Assembly (NCBI RefSeq): GCF_003721435.2
Contig: NZ_CP054586.1
Span: 186,001 to 250,000 of the forward strand
Length of the DNA stretch: 64,000 nucleotides
From: Halorubrum sp. CBA1229
Lineage (GTDB): Archaea > Halobacteriota > Halobacteria > Halobacteriales > Haloferacaceae
Reading direction: 5' to 3'
How positions within the stretch are numbered: position 1 is the first letter of the stretch; each line of letters begins with the position of its first letter. The notes beneath the pieces are model-generated. The model saw only the letters and a program-made list of their open reading frames with translations, did no database searches and had not been told where the DNA came from. Shown piece by piece: positions 23,624 through 31,266 of the stretch. A program made the position numbers and the translations under genes.

Positions 23624-24556
23624 ATGGCTACGACTAGTGACTCGTCGGTCTCCTTCGACCAGACCGACACGCGATCCGACGAGATGAACAGTACGATCAA
23701 ACAGTGGATCGACGACCTCGTCGCCGGCGTCGACGACGCACAGGCCAGCGAAGAGTTCCAAGAGTGGCTCGATGTCCAGAGTCGTTTCCACGACTACTCC
23801 TACCGAAACACACTCCTCATCAAGCGGCAGTGTCCCGAGGCGAGCCGGGTGGCGGGCTACCGGACGTGGCAGGAGGAGTTCGACCGCCACGTCACGGAGG
23901 GTGAGTCGGCCATCTGGATCTGGGCACCGATCATCTCCAAGCAGTGCCCGGAGTGCGAGAATTCACCGAGCTACCACGAGGACAGTGACTGTGAGTACGA
24001 CGAGACGCCACCCGAGGAGTGGTCCGAGGGCCTCGTCGGGTTCAAGCCTGCTCCGGTGTTCGACGTCTCCCAGACCGAGGGCGAGCCGCTTCCCAACCTA
24101 GACACGGAAGCGACCGGGGACGCCGGCGACCTCGTCGAGCAGTTGACTGCCGCCGCTGACGACCTCGGCGTGACGGTGCGGATCGTACCAGCTGAGGAGT
24201 GGACCCACGGCGAGGCGAAGGGCATCTGCGAACAGCTGAGTCTCGTCGACGTCCAGCCGCTCGTCGAGGTGCGCGATCGGGCGAACGAGGCCGACCTCGC
24301 GCGGACGCTGATTCACGAGTACGCCCACGCTTTGCTCCACTTCGACGTCGACGACGACACCGAGCGGTCGAAACGCGAAGTCGAGGCCGAAGCCGTCGCG
24401 TACGTCGTCGGGCGCTACTGTGGGTTGGACACCAGCGGGTCTGCGTTCTACTTGGCCGCGTGGGAGTCGGACGATCCCGAGATCGTTCGCGACCGTCTCG
24501 ACCGGATCAGCACCACTGCTGAAGAGATCATCGACGCTCTCGACAGCGCCGCTTAA
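23624..24556 (+). CDS. ArdC-like antirestriction protein (ssDNA-binding domain plus HExxH peptidase)
   Basis: A 310-residue protein with the ArdC plan. The N-terminal domain (about 15-130, FHDYSYRNTLLIKRQCPEAS and GYRTWQEEFDRHV) resembles the ArdC ssDNA-binding domain. The C-terminal ImmA/IrrE-type metallopeptidase has HEYAHALLH with a downstream Glu in REVEAEAVAYVVG. A CxxC pair lies between them. ArdC proteins travel on conjugative plasmids and protect incoming single-stranded DNA. The TAA stop lies inside the left arm of inverted repeat copy 3. Confidence 0.8.
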   Translation: MATTSDSSVSFDQTDTRSDEMNSTIKQWIDDLVAGVDDAQASEEFQEWLDVQSRFHDYSYRNTLLIKRQCPEASRVAGYRTWQEEFDRHVTEGESAIWIWAPIISKQCPECENSPSYHEDSDCEYDETPPEEWSEGLVGFKPAPVFDVSQTEGEPLPNLDTEATGDAGDLVEQLTAAADDLGVTVRIVPAEEWTHGEAKGICEQLSLVDVQPLVEVRDRANEADLARTLIHEYAHALLHFDVDDDTERSKREVEAEAVAYVVGRYCGLDTSGSAFYLAAWESDDPEIVRDRLDRISTTAEEIIDALDSAA

Positions 24557-24594
24557 CCAACAAGAAGGGCCGTTAGCCTATTTTGTTGGTTAAG
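24552..24594. repeat. Fixed-spacing inverted repeat, copy 3 of 6
   Basis: CTTAACCAACAA (24552-24563) and TTGTTGGTTAAG (24583-24594) are perfect 12-bp arms. The core is 41 bp. The left arm supplies the stop of the ArdC-like gene; leader copy 16 begins right after. Confidence 0.8.
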
Positions 24595-24626
24595 TCTTTC
24601 AGTGCCCGCAGAGGGGCGGAGGCACT
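24595..24626 (+). promoter_or_regulatory. Hairpin leader copy 16
   Basis: TCTTTC, then AGTGCC (24601-24606) / GGCACT (24621-24626), a perfect 6-bp stem, loop CGCAGAGGGGCGGA. ATG 24645 follows 18 bases later. Confidence 0.65.
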
Positions 24627-24644
24627 CACCGGAGACCACGACCG

Positions 24645-25472
24645 ATGACCGAGAGATACCTTTCCGTCGTTCTTGAGGAAGCAGAACAGATCGCAACCCA
24701 CCACGAACAGGTCGCCCATTCGACCGAAAATACAGCCCACGAGTATCTGCGGTACGCGGTGCTGAAACTGCTCGAAGAGGGACCGTTCGATCCGGACAGT
24801 ACACTCCCTCGAATCGACGATGTGACCGTCGGATACGGGCAGGATACGGCGATGTTCGAGAACTGGCACACCGACGTCGAGTGGTGGACGACAGTCCCCC
24901 CGCAGGAGGAGTGTACGCGCTTTCGGATCTTCTACCCCATCGAGCACGAGTCAGTTCCGCGCCTCATCGTCGACGTAATGAGTGCGCTTGGGGCGGGGCG
25001 GGTCTGGACCGGGAGCGCTGTCGACTGCGGGTCGTACGACCATCACGAGCGGCGTGAAGTCCACTTCCTGTGGCCACAGGGACATCCGGTCGAGGACCTC
25101 CTTCAGGAGCGAGTCCACGGGCCTGACGCCGTCGCGCCGGATGGTGGCTGTACAGGCGACGTACGCGATCGGATGGTTGCATCAGCGAACGGTGGGCAGG
25201 TCGATGATCTCGAACCTCGTACCCGTCGCGCGGTCACCGAGGAGATGTCGGTCTCGTTGCTGGAGAAGGGCGGTCGGTACGAGGTACAGTCGGCGTCTGA
25301 GAACCGCTACGATGTCGACGTCGTCGGCGAATCCTGTACCTGTCCAGACTGGGAGCAGCGCTCCCCCGCCGGCGGATGTAAGCACCTCCGTCGCGTCGAT
25401 CACGAAATCAAGCGCGGGCGAGTCCCGCGACCGGATGGCAGACTCCCGGCCGATGCGGCTGATTCCGGTTAA
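24645..25472 (+). CDS. SWIM zinc-finger protein
   Basis: A 275-residue protein with a C-terminal SWIM finger, CTCPDWEQ followed by CKHLRRV (the CxCxnCxH pattern, about residues 228-255). The N-terminal 150 residues are alpha/beta and not recognised. SWIM fingers bind DNA or proteins and occur with recombination and plasmid functions. Its TAA stop is in the left arm of inverted repeat copy 4. It has its own hairpin leader. Confidence 0.7.
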   Translation: MTERYLSVVLEEAEQIATHHEQVAHSTENTAHEYLRYAVLKLLEEGPFDPDSTLPRIDDVTVGYGQDTAMFENWHTDVEWWTTVPPQEECTRFRIFYPIEHESVPRLIVDVMSALGAGRVWTGSAVDCGSYDHHERREVHFLWPQGHPVEDLLQERVHGPDAVAPDGGCTGDVRDRMVASANGGQVDDLEPRTRRAVTEEMSVSLLEKGGRYEVQSASENRYDVDVVGESCTCPDWEQRSPAGGCKHLRRVDHEIKRGRVPRPDGRLPADAADSG

Positions 25473-25509
25473 CCAACAGACCACCCTGTTCATCCCTCGC
25501 GTTGGTTAA
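25469..25509. repeat. Fixed-spacing inverted repeat, copy 4 of 6
   Basis: TTAACCAACA (25469-25478) and CGTTGGTTAA (25500-25509), one mismatch, 41 bp overall. It lies between two convergent genes, so it is not simply a promoter part. Confidence 0.75.
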
Positions 25510-25535
25510 CACAGACAGTTACGACTCTCCTGCCG

Positions 25536-26084
25536 TCACGGGAGCTCTTCTGTGACGTCGACGAGTTCCTCCTCGGTCTGCCAGCGATACAGCCGTCCCT
25601 CTTGCTCGAACAGCTCGAAGACGCCGTCCTGCATCCAGCCGAAGGTATGTTCTTCGTCCTCGTACACCCGCTTGAGGACGTGGCTCTTCGCGAAGAACTC
25701 TGTCGTGCCGACGAGGAGGCCCTGCTCGACGAGAAAGTCACTCGGTTCCTTCTCGGCGACGCCAACGAGGTAGGTGACGATGTCGGCAATCAGGCAGAAC
25801 TTCTGGATGCTGTTGTCCCATTCCCCGCGGATGTCGACCATTCGGAACGCGTAGGCGTCCTGCCGGCGATTGAGCCGGTCGACCACCAGATTCAGCCGCC
25901 GAATCGGCTCCCGGTCGTAGTTGCCCAGCACGAAGTACGAGCGCTCATTTTCGTAGACTGGGGTCAGTTCGCTCAGGGCGTGGAGGATCTCCTCGTTGTC
26001 CGCCAGCGAGATCGCTTCGTCGACGAGTTGATCCTTCACACTGGTGAGGACTTCTTCAGGGACCGGCGGTTTCTCGTCGGGCAT
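25536..26084 (-). CDS. Conserved haloarchaeal protein (182 aa), unknown
   Basis: A 182-residue protein with a helical N-terminal third (LTSVKDQLVDEAISLADNEE) and a central alpha/beta part (FCLIADIVTYLVGVAEKEPS, LVEQGLLVGTTEFF). I do not recognise a function. It is divergent from the PadR-like regulator at 26213 and shares with it a repeat-rich intergenic region, so the regulator may control it. Confidence 0.55.
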   Translation of the reverse strand: MPDEKPPVPEEVLTSVKDQLVDEAISLADNEEILHALSELTPVYENERSYFVLGNYDREPIRRLNLVVDRLNRRQDAYAFRMVDIRGEWDNSIQKFCLIADIVTYLVGVAEKEPSDFLVEQGLLVGTTEFFAKSHVLKRVYEDEEHTFGWMQDGVFELFEQEGRLYRWQTEEELVDVTEELP

Positions 26085-26109
26085 AGATAACTCCCCTCAG
26101 CGTCGTGCG

Positions 26110-26181
26110 ATATGATTTACGGAGTAATTCACTAGCTTAGTTAGATGCGATTTACTCCAGAGTGATTTACCTAAGGGTAAA
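26110..26181. promoter_or_regulatory. Shared divergent promoter with repeated GATTTAC sites
   Basis: The gap between 25536(-) and 26213(+) holds three GATTTAC motifs (near 26114, 26150 and 26164) and a perfect inverted repeat TTTACC-TAAG-GGTAAA (26166-26181), plus GGAGTAA opposite TTTACTCC. It is likely the operator region of the regulator at 26213. Confidence 0.5.
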
Positions 26182-26212
26182 CTACTTGTCGCTAGGACGT
26201 GTATCGTGTTGT

Positions 26213-26626
26213 ATGAGCACAGAAACGGGGACAGCTGAGGGGACGGAATCACGGGAACTCGTCCACTTTGTCACCCAACAGACGCGGTTCGCGCTGATCA
26301 ACAACATCCTCCAGCATCCTGACCAGCTCCCCTCGATGTACGAACTCGAGGAGCTCAACCCCAGCGTGAGCGACGCCACCGTCTACAAACACATCCAGAA
26401 GTTGATCGATAATGGCATCGTGAAGGAGGTCACCCTGAACGACGACCAGCGCCGGCAGGGCTACCCTAGAAAGTTCTATGGGCTCACGGAGGAAGGCCGG
26501 GAGTTCCTCGACGATCATAACCTCCTCGCAGCAGAGGACACGCTCCAGCAGATCTACGACACCATCACTGACAAGCCCGAGAAGATGGTCAAGTACGAGA
26601 ACGCTCCCCGTCCGGACGGCATCTGA
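26213..26626 (+). CDS. PadR/winged-helix transcriptional regulator
   Basis: A 137-residue regulator with a winged helix at about residues 20-95 (RFALINNILQHPDQLPSMYE, DATVYKHIQKLIDNGIVKEV, then GYPRKFYGLTEEGREFL as wing). ATG 26213 is favoured over 26162, since the latter lies within the operator repeats. It probably represses itself and the divergent gene at 25536 through GATTTAC sites. The ligand is unknown. Confidence 0.75.
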   Translation: MSTETGTAEGTESRELVHFVTQQTRFALINNILQHPDQLPSMYELEELNPSVSDATVYKHIQKLIDNGIVKEVTLNDDQRRQGYPRKFYGLTEEGREFLDDHNLLAAEDTLQQIYDTITDKPEKMVKYENAPRPDGI

Positions 26627-26635
26627 CCGTGCGTT

Positions 26636-26649
26636 CTATTCTAGAATAG
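26636..26649. terminator. Short palindrome after the PadR-like gene
   Basis: CTATTCTAGAATAG is a perfect 14-base palindrome ten bases after the stop of the regulator, followed by TTTTCTATT. It may be a terminator or a protein site; evidence is weak. Confidence 0.3.
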
Positions 26650-26785
26650 TTTTCTATTCACTGATAGTGGTGTGGCAATCCCGGCTCAGTGATTTGTTTC
26701 GCGTTCTTGTGCGTGGATCAGCCGTGACAGCCTGCGTGCGTATCACCGACCGAACTTCTTTCAATAACGGCTATGAGCCTGAACT

Positions 26786-27175
26786 ATGGAACGAAAACGC
26801 ATATCGTCCGGAACCGAATGGGAGTCGAAAGTCGGGTACTCTCGGGCCGTTCAAACGGGCTCTCAAGTACACGTTTCTGGAACGACAGCGACTAGCGATG
26901 ATGGTGATATAGTCGGCAAAGACGACGCATACAAACAGACAAAAAAAGCACTCCAGAATATTGAAAACGCCCTTCGAGAGACTGATGGGTCACTTGAGGA
27001 CGTGGTCAGAACTCGAATGTTCGTCACCGATATAAATGAGTGGGAGGCAATTGGCGAGGCCCATGGTGAAGTGTTTCGTGACGTTCGCCCAGCCACCAGC
27101 ATGATAGAGGTGAACCGCCTCATCGATCCGGAGTTACTCGTTGAGATTGAGGCGGTTGCGATTGTCCCAGAGTAA
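26786..27175 (+). CDS. ridA: RidA family enamine/imine deaminase
   Basis: A 129-residue RidA (YjgF/YER057c/UK114) protein that hydrolyses reactive enamine/imine intermediates formed by PLP enzymes. The conserved segments SRAVQTGSQVHVSGTTA, ALRETDGSLEDVVRTRMFVT and RPATSMIEVNRL are present, including the Arg and the C-terminal Glu region. TATA-like TTCAATAAC lies about 28 bases before the ATG. It is a housekeeping-type gene unlike its plasmid-like neighbours. Confidence 0.88.
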   Translation: MERKRISSGTEWESKVGYSRAVQTGSQVHVSGTTATSDDGDIVGKDDAYKQTKKALQNIENALRETDGSLEDVVRTRMFVTDINEWEAIGEAHGEVFRDVRPATSMIEVNRLIDPELLVEIEAVAIVPE

Positions 27176-27284
27176 GTCCTTTCCCTGTACTGGGCGATTC
27201 ATGAGTCTCCTGTACTGACCGATTCCAGTTTCGTGTAGGGAGTCCTCTACAACATCTTCATACCCGTGACGACTCAATATCTGA

Positions 27285-27325
27285 TTAACCAACAAATCTA
27301 TGCCGATACGCACGTTGTTGGTTAA
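27285..27325. repeat. Fixed-spacing inverted repeat, copy 5 of 6
   Basis: TTAACCAACA (27285-27294) and TGTTGGTTAA (27316-27325), perfect, 41 bp. The gene at 27342 starts 16 bases after it. Confidence 0.8.
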
Positions 27326-27341
27326 CACGAGGCGATCGCTA

Positions 27342-27665
27342 ATGTCCGACAAGCCACCGACGCCGCCGGCAGACCTCTCGACGGAGATGGTCGACACCCT
27401 CAACAGTTACACGCCCGAGCAGCTCCGATACGTCGCACGCTACGCTGAAGCGCTGGCATCGCACAAAGCCCGCGGCGGCCACGTTGACGAAGCGCCGGAT
27501 GACGACGAGGTCGACGAGCGGCCGGATGACCTTCCGGACGACGTCCCGTCGAAGGCCACAATCACGATCAAGGAGATCAACGATAACCGCTACTACTACT
27601 GGCAGTGGCGGGACGGTGAAAGGATCCGTTCTCAATATAAAGGGCCAGTCAACCCGGACGAGTAG
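27342..27665 (+). CDS. DUF6788-like small protein
   Basis: A 107-residue protein. The C-terminal 40 residues (ITIKEINDNRYYYWQWRDGE, then RSQYKGPVN) match a small beta domain I associate with DUF6788. A helical N-terminal part and an Asp-rich linker precede it. ATG 27342 is preferred to 27300 because the latter is inside the inverted repeat. Function unknown. Confidence 0.6.
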   Translation: MSDKPPTPPADLSTEMVDTLNSYTPEQLRYVARYAEALASHKARGGHVDEAPDDDEVDERPDDLPDDVPSKATITIKEINDNRYYYWQWRDGERIRSQYKGPVNPDE

Positions 27666-27718
27666 TTCTGACATTCATCAGTGATGACGGTTGCTAATGG
27701 TCGCCGAGAGGCTGAACC

Positions 27719-28369
27719 ATGTCCGTCAAAGTCGAATGCGACTTCTGTGGGAATACAGTTTCAAAATCTCCATCTGTAGTTGAGCGTACAAAACATCATT
27801 TTTGTGACCGAGAATGCTATGGTAACTGGCGCAGTGAGCAGCAGGACAGCAAAATTACTCTTAAATGCGACTACTGCGGGACTGAATACAGACGATATGA
27901 ATCATCACTCAAGGAGGAACAAACACACACCTTCTGTAGCAAGGAGTGTGTGGGCCAATAGAAGGTAGAAAATCGGCCTCAGACAGAGTGTACACACTGT
28001 GGTTCAATCATCAAACGAATTCAGTCAGATATCGAATCGGCGGATCGCCATTTTTGTAGTCGAGAGTGTAAGTGGGACTGGCAGCAGAAGACAGCGACCT
28101 ACGACTGGGAATCGACGCCGAACTATGGACCGTTATGGAAAGACCGTCGTGAACAGGTCTTAGAGCGGGATAATCGAACCTGCCAGGGCTGTGGTCGCAC
28201 CGAAGACGAACTCGGATATACGCCGCGAGTTCATCATATCCGTCCGTTCGCTACATTCGACGATGGTGAGATCGAAGCTGCGCACGACCCGTCAAACCTG
28301 GTTTCGCTCTGTGAGCCGTGTCACACGAGGTGGGAAGGAATTCCAGTTCGGCCGAAATTGATTCGGTAG
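27719..28369 (+). pseudogene. HNH endonuclease with three treble-clef fingers, broken by one in-frame TAG
   Basis: A 216-codon frame interrupted only by TAG at 27959-27961. It contains three similar cysteine fingers (CDFCGNTVSKSPSV.., CDYCGTEYRRYES.., CTHCGSIIKRIQS..), each ending FCxxECxxxW, and a C-terminal HNH domain (CQGCGRTEDELG, RVHHIRPFATF, NLVSLCEPCHTRW). The first and third fingers have Trp where the stop lies in the second, so TGG to TAG is the simplest explanation. The remaining frame has no other defect, so the loss is recent. Its end abuts the origin repeats. Confidence 0.8.
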
Positions 28370-28370
28370 A

Positions 28371-28597
28371 CACCCCGTGTGCGATATGAAATCCACAAAG
28401 ATATCTGGTTTGTACCCCCCGTGTGCGAGATGATTCTATGCTCGTTTTGGACGGACCCCGTGTGAGAGATGAATCAGTTGACGAATCAAGCCCCGACACC
28501 CCGTGTGCGAAATGAAATCGTGTATACTATTGTCAGACATAGATCCCGAGAGCGACAGGTGGTCTCACACAATCACACCCCGTGTGCGAAATGAATC
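28371..28597 (+). repeat. ORB-like repeats downstream of orc1/cdc6 (five copies)
   Basis: Five copies of CCCCGTGTGCGANATGAAATC, all in the same direction, at about 28371-28393, 28415-28436, 28454-28475, 28496-28519 and 28573-28597. Some differ at a few positions (GAGAGATGAATC in the third). They match the G/C-rich then A/T-rich layout of haloarchaeal origin recognition boxes. Confidence 0.8.
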
Positions 28598-28624
28598 CGG
28601 CTGGGGCTGCGGTAGCGCTGGGTC

Positions 28625-29971
28625 CTACTTGCCCTCGAAGAAATCATCTATCTGTGCGTTGACAACAGACTTGATAAGATCACCCTCATCGTCTGCCTCC
28701 TCGAGCCGAATATCAGCCCGGAGGGTTTCAGCAACCACCCCTGGATCGTCAACGAACGAGTACTCTTTGTGAACCCCGCTCCCGTAGCCGCGGCCTCGTT
28801 TTTCTGAGGTGACGAAGTTGTACGTCTCCGCCTCACTCATATAGCGGAGATAGGAGTCGCGTGATTTTGTATCAGCGTCAAGTAGCTCAGTGAGGTACTG
28901 ATACACACGATATGCGACCGTGCTGGGAACAGCGTTCAGGTTGCGCTGTGAGTAGACGGGGACGATCGCGGTTGCGTACAGCGAGAGCTTCTTTTGGGTC
29001 GAGAGTCCCTGCATCTGCGTCAGCGTCCGATCCCGTTCCGCTTCTTTCTGGGCATCGCGAACGTGTCCTTCATGAACCGTCTCTTCACCCTCTCGGTCCG
29101 CTATCTCGCCGGCTTTTCGGAACAGATCGATTGCTTTCCGCGCGTCGCCGTGGTCCTGCGCGGCAAACGCTGAGCTAAGTGGAATGATACCATCTTCAAG
29201 CACATCCTCTCGATACGCATCGCGACGTCGGCGAAGAATCGACTGGAGCTGGTCCGCATCGTAATCGGAGAAAACGACATCCTGCGGATTGAACGAACTC
29301 TCAGCTCGGCCGTCGAGGTTCTCCATAAACCGGGGGTCGTTTGTAAGCGCAGCAACGGACACGTGTCCCTCGATCTGGCCGAGCTGTGAGGCTCGAGAAA
29401 GCTGATACAGCAGCTTTGAGTATGCTGGTTCGTCGTTCGGGTCCCGCTGGCGGCCGACCAAGAGGTCAACCTCATCCAAGATGATAATGACCGAGTCAAA
29501 GTTGTTGCTCAGGACTTCATAGAACCGGTTGAGTTTCTGATCGGTCGAGACGCCGCTCTGAGGAACACCGATTTCAACGCCGGCTTCATTGGCAGCGTTT
29601 TCCACGAGACGATAGACGGCTCTGTCGTGGGACTTGATTGTCTGACAGTTGATTTTAATAACCCCAAACCGGTCGTCTTGGGCGTTCGCGAGTTCAAGCA
29701 CCTGCTGACAGACCGCGTTGATGATGAGTGACTTCCCCGTCCCAGACGGGCCGTAGAGAAGCATATTGGGTGGGCGGTTCCCCTGTAACGCCGGTCGGAG
29801 ATAGGTGATGATGTCGTCCAGTTGGTCATCACGCCCAACGATCCGGTCCTCGTCGATGACGGCATCCGGGTCAAGAAGTCCCTTATCTCGAAACACCGAG
29901 TTTTGAACGCCCTCCTGGAGGCGACCTTTGATGGATTGTGAAAGGGACTGTTGATCCTCGCCGTCAGCCAT
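28625..29971 (-). CDS. orc1: Orc1/Cdc6 replication initiator
   Basis: A 448-residue archaeal Orc1/Cdc6 AAA+ initiator that binds ORB repeats and loads the MCM helicase. Walker A is GPSGTGKS (74-81), Walker B IIILDEVD (about 162-169); sensor and lid regions follow (AALTNDPRFMENL, DHGDARKAIDLFRKAGE with the sensor-2 Arg) and the C-terminal winged helix occupies about 330-440. ORB-like repeats flank it on both sides, so it probably serves the adjacent origin. Such orc-ori pairs define haloarchaeal replicons. Confidence 0.93.
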   Translation of the reverse strand: MADGEDQQSLSQSIKGRLQEGVQNSVFRDKGLLDPDAVIDEDRIVGRDDQLDDIITYLRPALQGNRPPNMLLYGPSGTGKSLIINAVCQQVLELANAQDDRFGVIKINCQTIKSHDRAVYRLVENAANEAGVEIGVPQSGVSTDQKLNRFYEVLSNNFDSVIIILDEVDLLVGRQRDPNDEPAYSKLLYQLSRASQLGQIEGHVSVAALTNDPRFMENLDGRAESSFNPQDVVFSDYDADQLQSILRRRRDAYREDVLEDGIIPLSSAFAAQDHGDARKAIDLFRKAGEIADREGEETVHEGHVRDAQKEAERDRTLTQMQGLSTQKKLSLYATAIVPVYSQRNLNAVPSTVAYRVYQYLTELLDADTKSRDSYLRYMSEAETYNFVTSEKRGRGYGSGVHKEYSFVDDPGVVAETLRADIRLEEADDEGDLIKSVVNAQIDDFFEGK

Positions 29972-30007
29972 ATTTGTGGAGTTAGGTCGAAACTATAAAT
30001 AAATATG

Positions 30008-30222
30008 GGTACCGTGTGCGAGATTAAATTTGGTGAATTCTACCGATACAGACGGTATCACGAAGGGTAGCCAAATTAATGCCGTAACCGCGGGCAAGAT
30101 CAATTAGTCGGAGTGACCCCCCGTGTGCGAGATGAAATGTTGATCAGATCGTCGACCAGCTGTCGACGTCAAGGCGAGACAGACGATCTCGGTGGCAGTA
30201 CTCCCCGTGTACAAGATGAAAC
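30008..30222 (+). repeat. ORB-like repeats upstream of orc1/cdc6 (three copies)
   Basis: Copies at about 30008-30030 (ACCGTGTGCGAGATTAAATT), 30115-30139 (CCCCCGTGTGCGAGATGAAA) and a weaker one at 30201-30222 (CCCCGTGTACAAGATGAAAC). All run in the + direction. Confidence 0.75.
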
Positions 30223-30298
30223 ACCTGAGGCATTCCTGACCAGCCGTGTCGATAATACCGGTTGAGGATCTTGAGTGGGGTTTGATCGTGTCGGGAGG

Positions 30299-30330
30299 TA
30301 ACCCCCACACCCCGTGTGCGATATGAAATC
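30299..30330 (+). repeat. Long ORB copy, left side of the unwinding region
   Basis: AACCCCCACACCCCGTGTGC followed by GATATGAAATC. It matches the reverse complement of 30657-30686 over nearly 30 bases, making the strongest inverted pair of the origin. Confidence 0.8.
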
Positions 30331-30656
30331 GGGAAGATAGTGGGGAGGGGTAGCAGGAAGGAGAGCTCGTGAAGCATCGAAAATATACGATTCCTCGGGA
30401 AAGAGACCTCAAAGACGCTGATACTAGGATGGGGTATATATCATAGAAACCTTTACGTAGCCACTCTAATAACAATATCCGCAATAAGACTAAACTCGGT
30501 TAAAACGAAACATACTGTTTCGTGGAATAACCGAGTCCGCCCGTGGGTTTACGTCTCTATGTACCTGGCGCCTCTATCGGGTTTACGCCTTCTCGCGGGC
30601 TCTCTCATCCAATTTCGAGATGTCCGAGCGGGTTGTCGCTACCCACCGTCTCGGCA

Positions 30657-30686
30657 AATTCATATCGCACACGGGGTGTGGGGGTT
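30657..30686 (-). repeat. Long ORB copy, right side (inverted)
   Basis: ATTCATATCGCACACGGGGT then GTGGGGGTT, the inverted partner of 30299-30330. Confidence 0.8.
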
Positions 30687-30705
30687 CGACTCCGCCGGAA
30701 TCAGA

Positions 30706-30746
30706 TTAACCAACAAACTACCTTCGAACGACCCTGTATTGGTTAA
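30706..30746. repeat. Fixed-spacing inverted repeat, copy 6 of 6
   Basis: TTAACCAACA (30706-30715) and TATTGGTTAA (30737-30746), one mismatch, 41 bp. It lies 19 bases after the last ORB and is the right-most copy. Confidence 0.75.
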
Positions 30747-30749
30747 TAG

Positions 30750-31266
30750 CCTCACGTGTTTGCATACTCCGTCAACTTCGGGACTCACATCTCAGTAAGT
30801 TCTCAACGAATCTCTGTCCGATCCCTGCCAAGCAGTATCAGCACACTCTCGACGACTCCGACGTGGTGCGTTTCGAAGTACGACGTTTCGTACGATCATA
30901 ACTCCTCGTGGGTAACCACGACCTGATCTCGCGAGCGCTTGCTGTCGGCGACGACAACAACGGTGGGTTCTCCAACAACGACGTCGCAGCCTGGACGGAG
31001 ACCACCAGCAACTCTAACCAGCCACCGACCAGATCTGGACTAACCGTGATATCAATTTACTCATCCGCTGTATCTGCTTTATTCACTGTCGATGATCGCC
31101 TCTACGGATGGGGTTCTGTTTCCATCCTTGAGAACTGATAGGACCGGCGTGTGAGCTATAGGGGAGAAGGTCTGACGGAGGTATTGTTCCATTCACGCCG
31201 GATAGGCACGGTTGGTCGTTTGGTGTCCATCAGTGTTTTATTACTGTATTAAAACGAGCCAATACC
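30750..31266. other. Gene-poor stretch with remnants
   Basis: No convincing complete gene. A frame from GTG 30908 to 31138 (VGNHDLISRALAVGDDNNGG..) has coding-like composition in its first half but no recognised relatives. A TATA-like TATTAAAAC near 31243-31253 precedes the esterase fragment. Confidence 0.4.

Larger units (their letters stand above)
30299..30686. other. Putative replication origin (inverted ORBs around an A/T-rich stretch)
   Basis: Two long ORBs face each other at 30299-30330 (+) and 30657-30686 (-). Between them, about 30420-30530 is A/T-rich (TATATATCATAGAAACC, AATAACAATATCC, GTTAAAACGAAACA) and is a candidate unwinding element. The block lies upstream of orc1/cdc6, the usual place. 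It carries no convincing gene. Confidence 0.75.

Noticed and set aside
27167-27280. Minus-strand coding-like trace LSRHGYEDVVEDSLHETGIG next to ridA
   Set aside because: There is no start, it overlaps the ridA stop region, and no family could be named. It may be a gene tail but support is too weak.
27959-27961. TAG read as pyrrolysine or programmed readthrough in the HNH gene
   Set aside because: No pyl genes are seen and the equivalent position in the sibling fingers is Trp. A simple nonsense change explains it better.
28371-28597. Repeated 20-23 base units resembling a CRISPR array
   Set aside because: Spacing between units is irregular (about 20-55 bases), units vary, copies occur on both sides of orc1/cdc6 and one is inverted. 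This is the pattern of ORB iterons; no cas gene is present.
30675-30700. T-arm-like GGTTCGACTCC suggesting a tRNA 3' end or attachment site
   Set aside because: The flanking bases do not form a 5-bp T stem, and no acceptor, D or anticodon arms could be drawn upstream. Most of the segment is explained by the inverted ORB.
8823-30746. Inverted repeats as attachment sites of a tyrosine recombinase
   Set aside because: There are six copies with unrelated spacers of 19-23 bases and no crossover-like conserved core. Sites for a binding protein fit better.
30908-31138. 76-residue frame from GTG 30908 as a gene
   Set aside because: Only its first half looks coding, there is no promoter or recognised family, and it lies in a zone of fragments. 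It is kept only as a remark.
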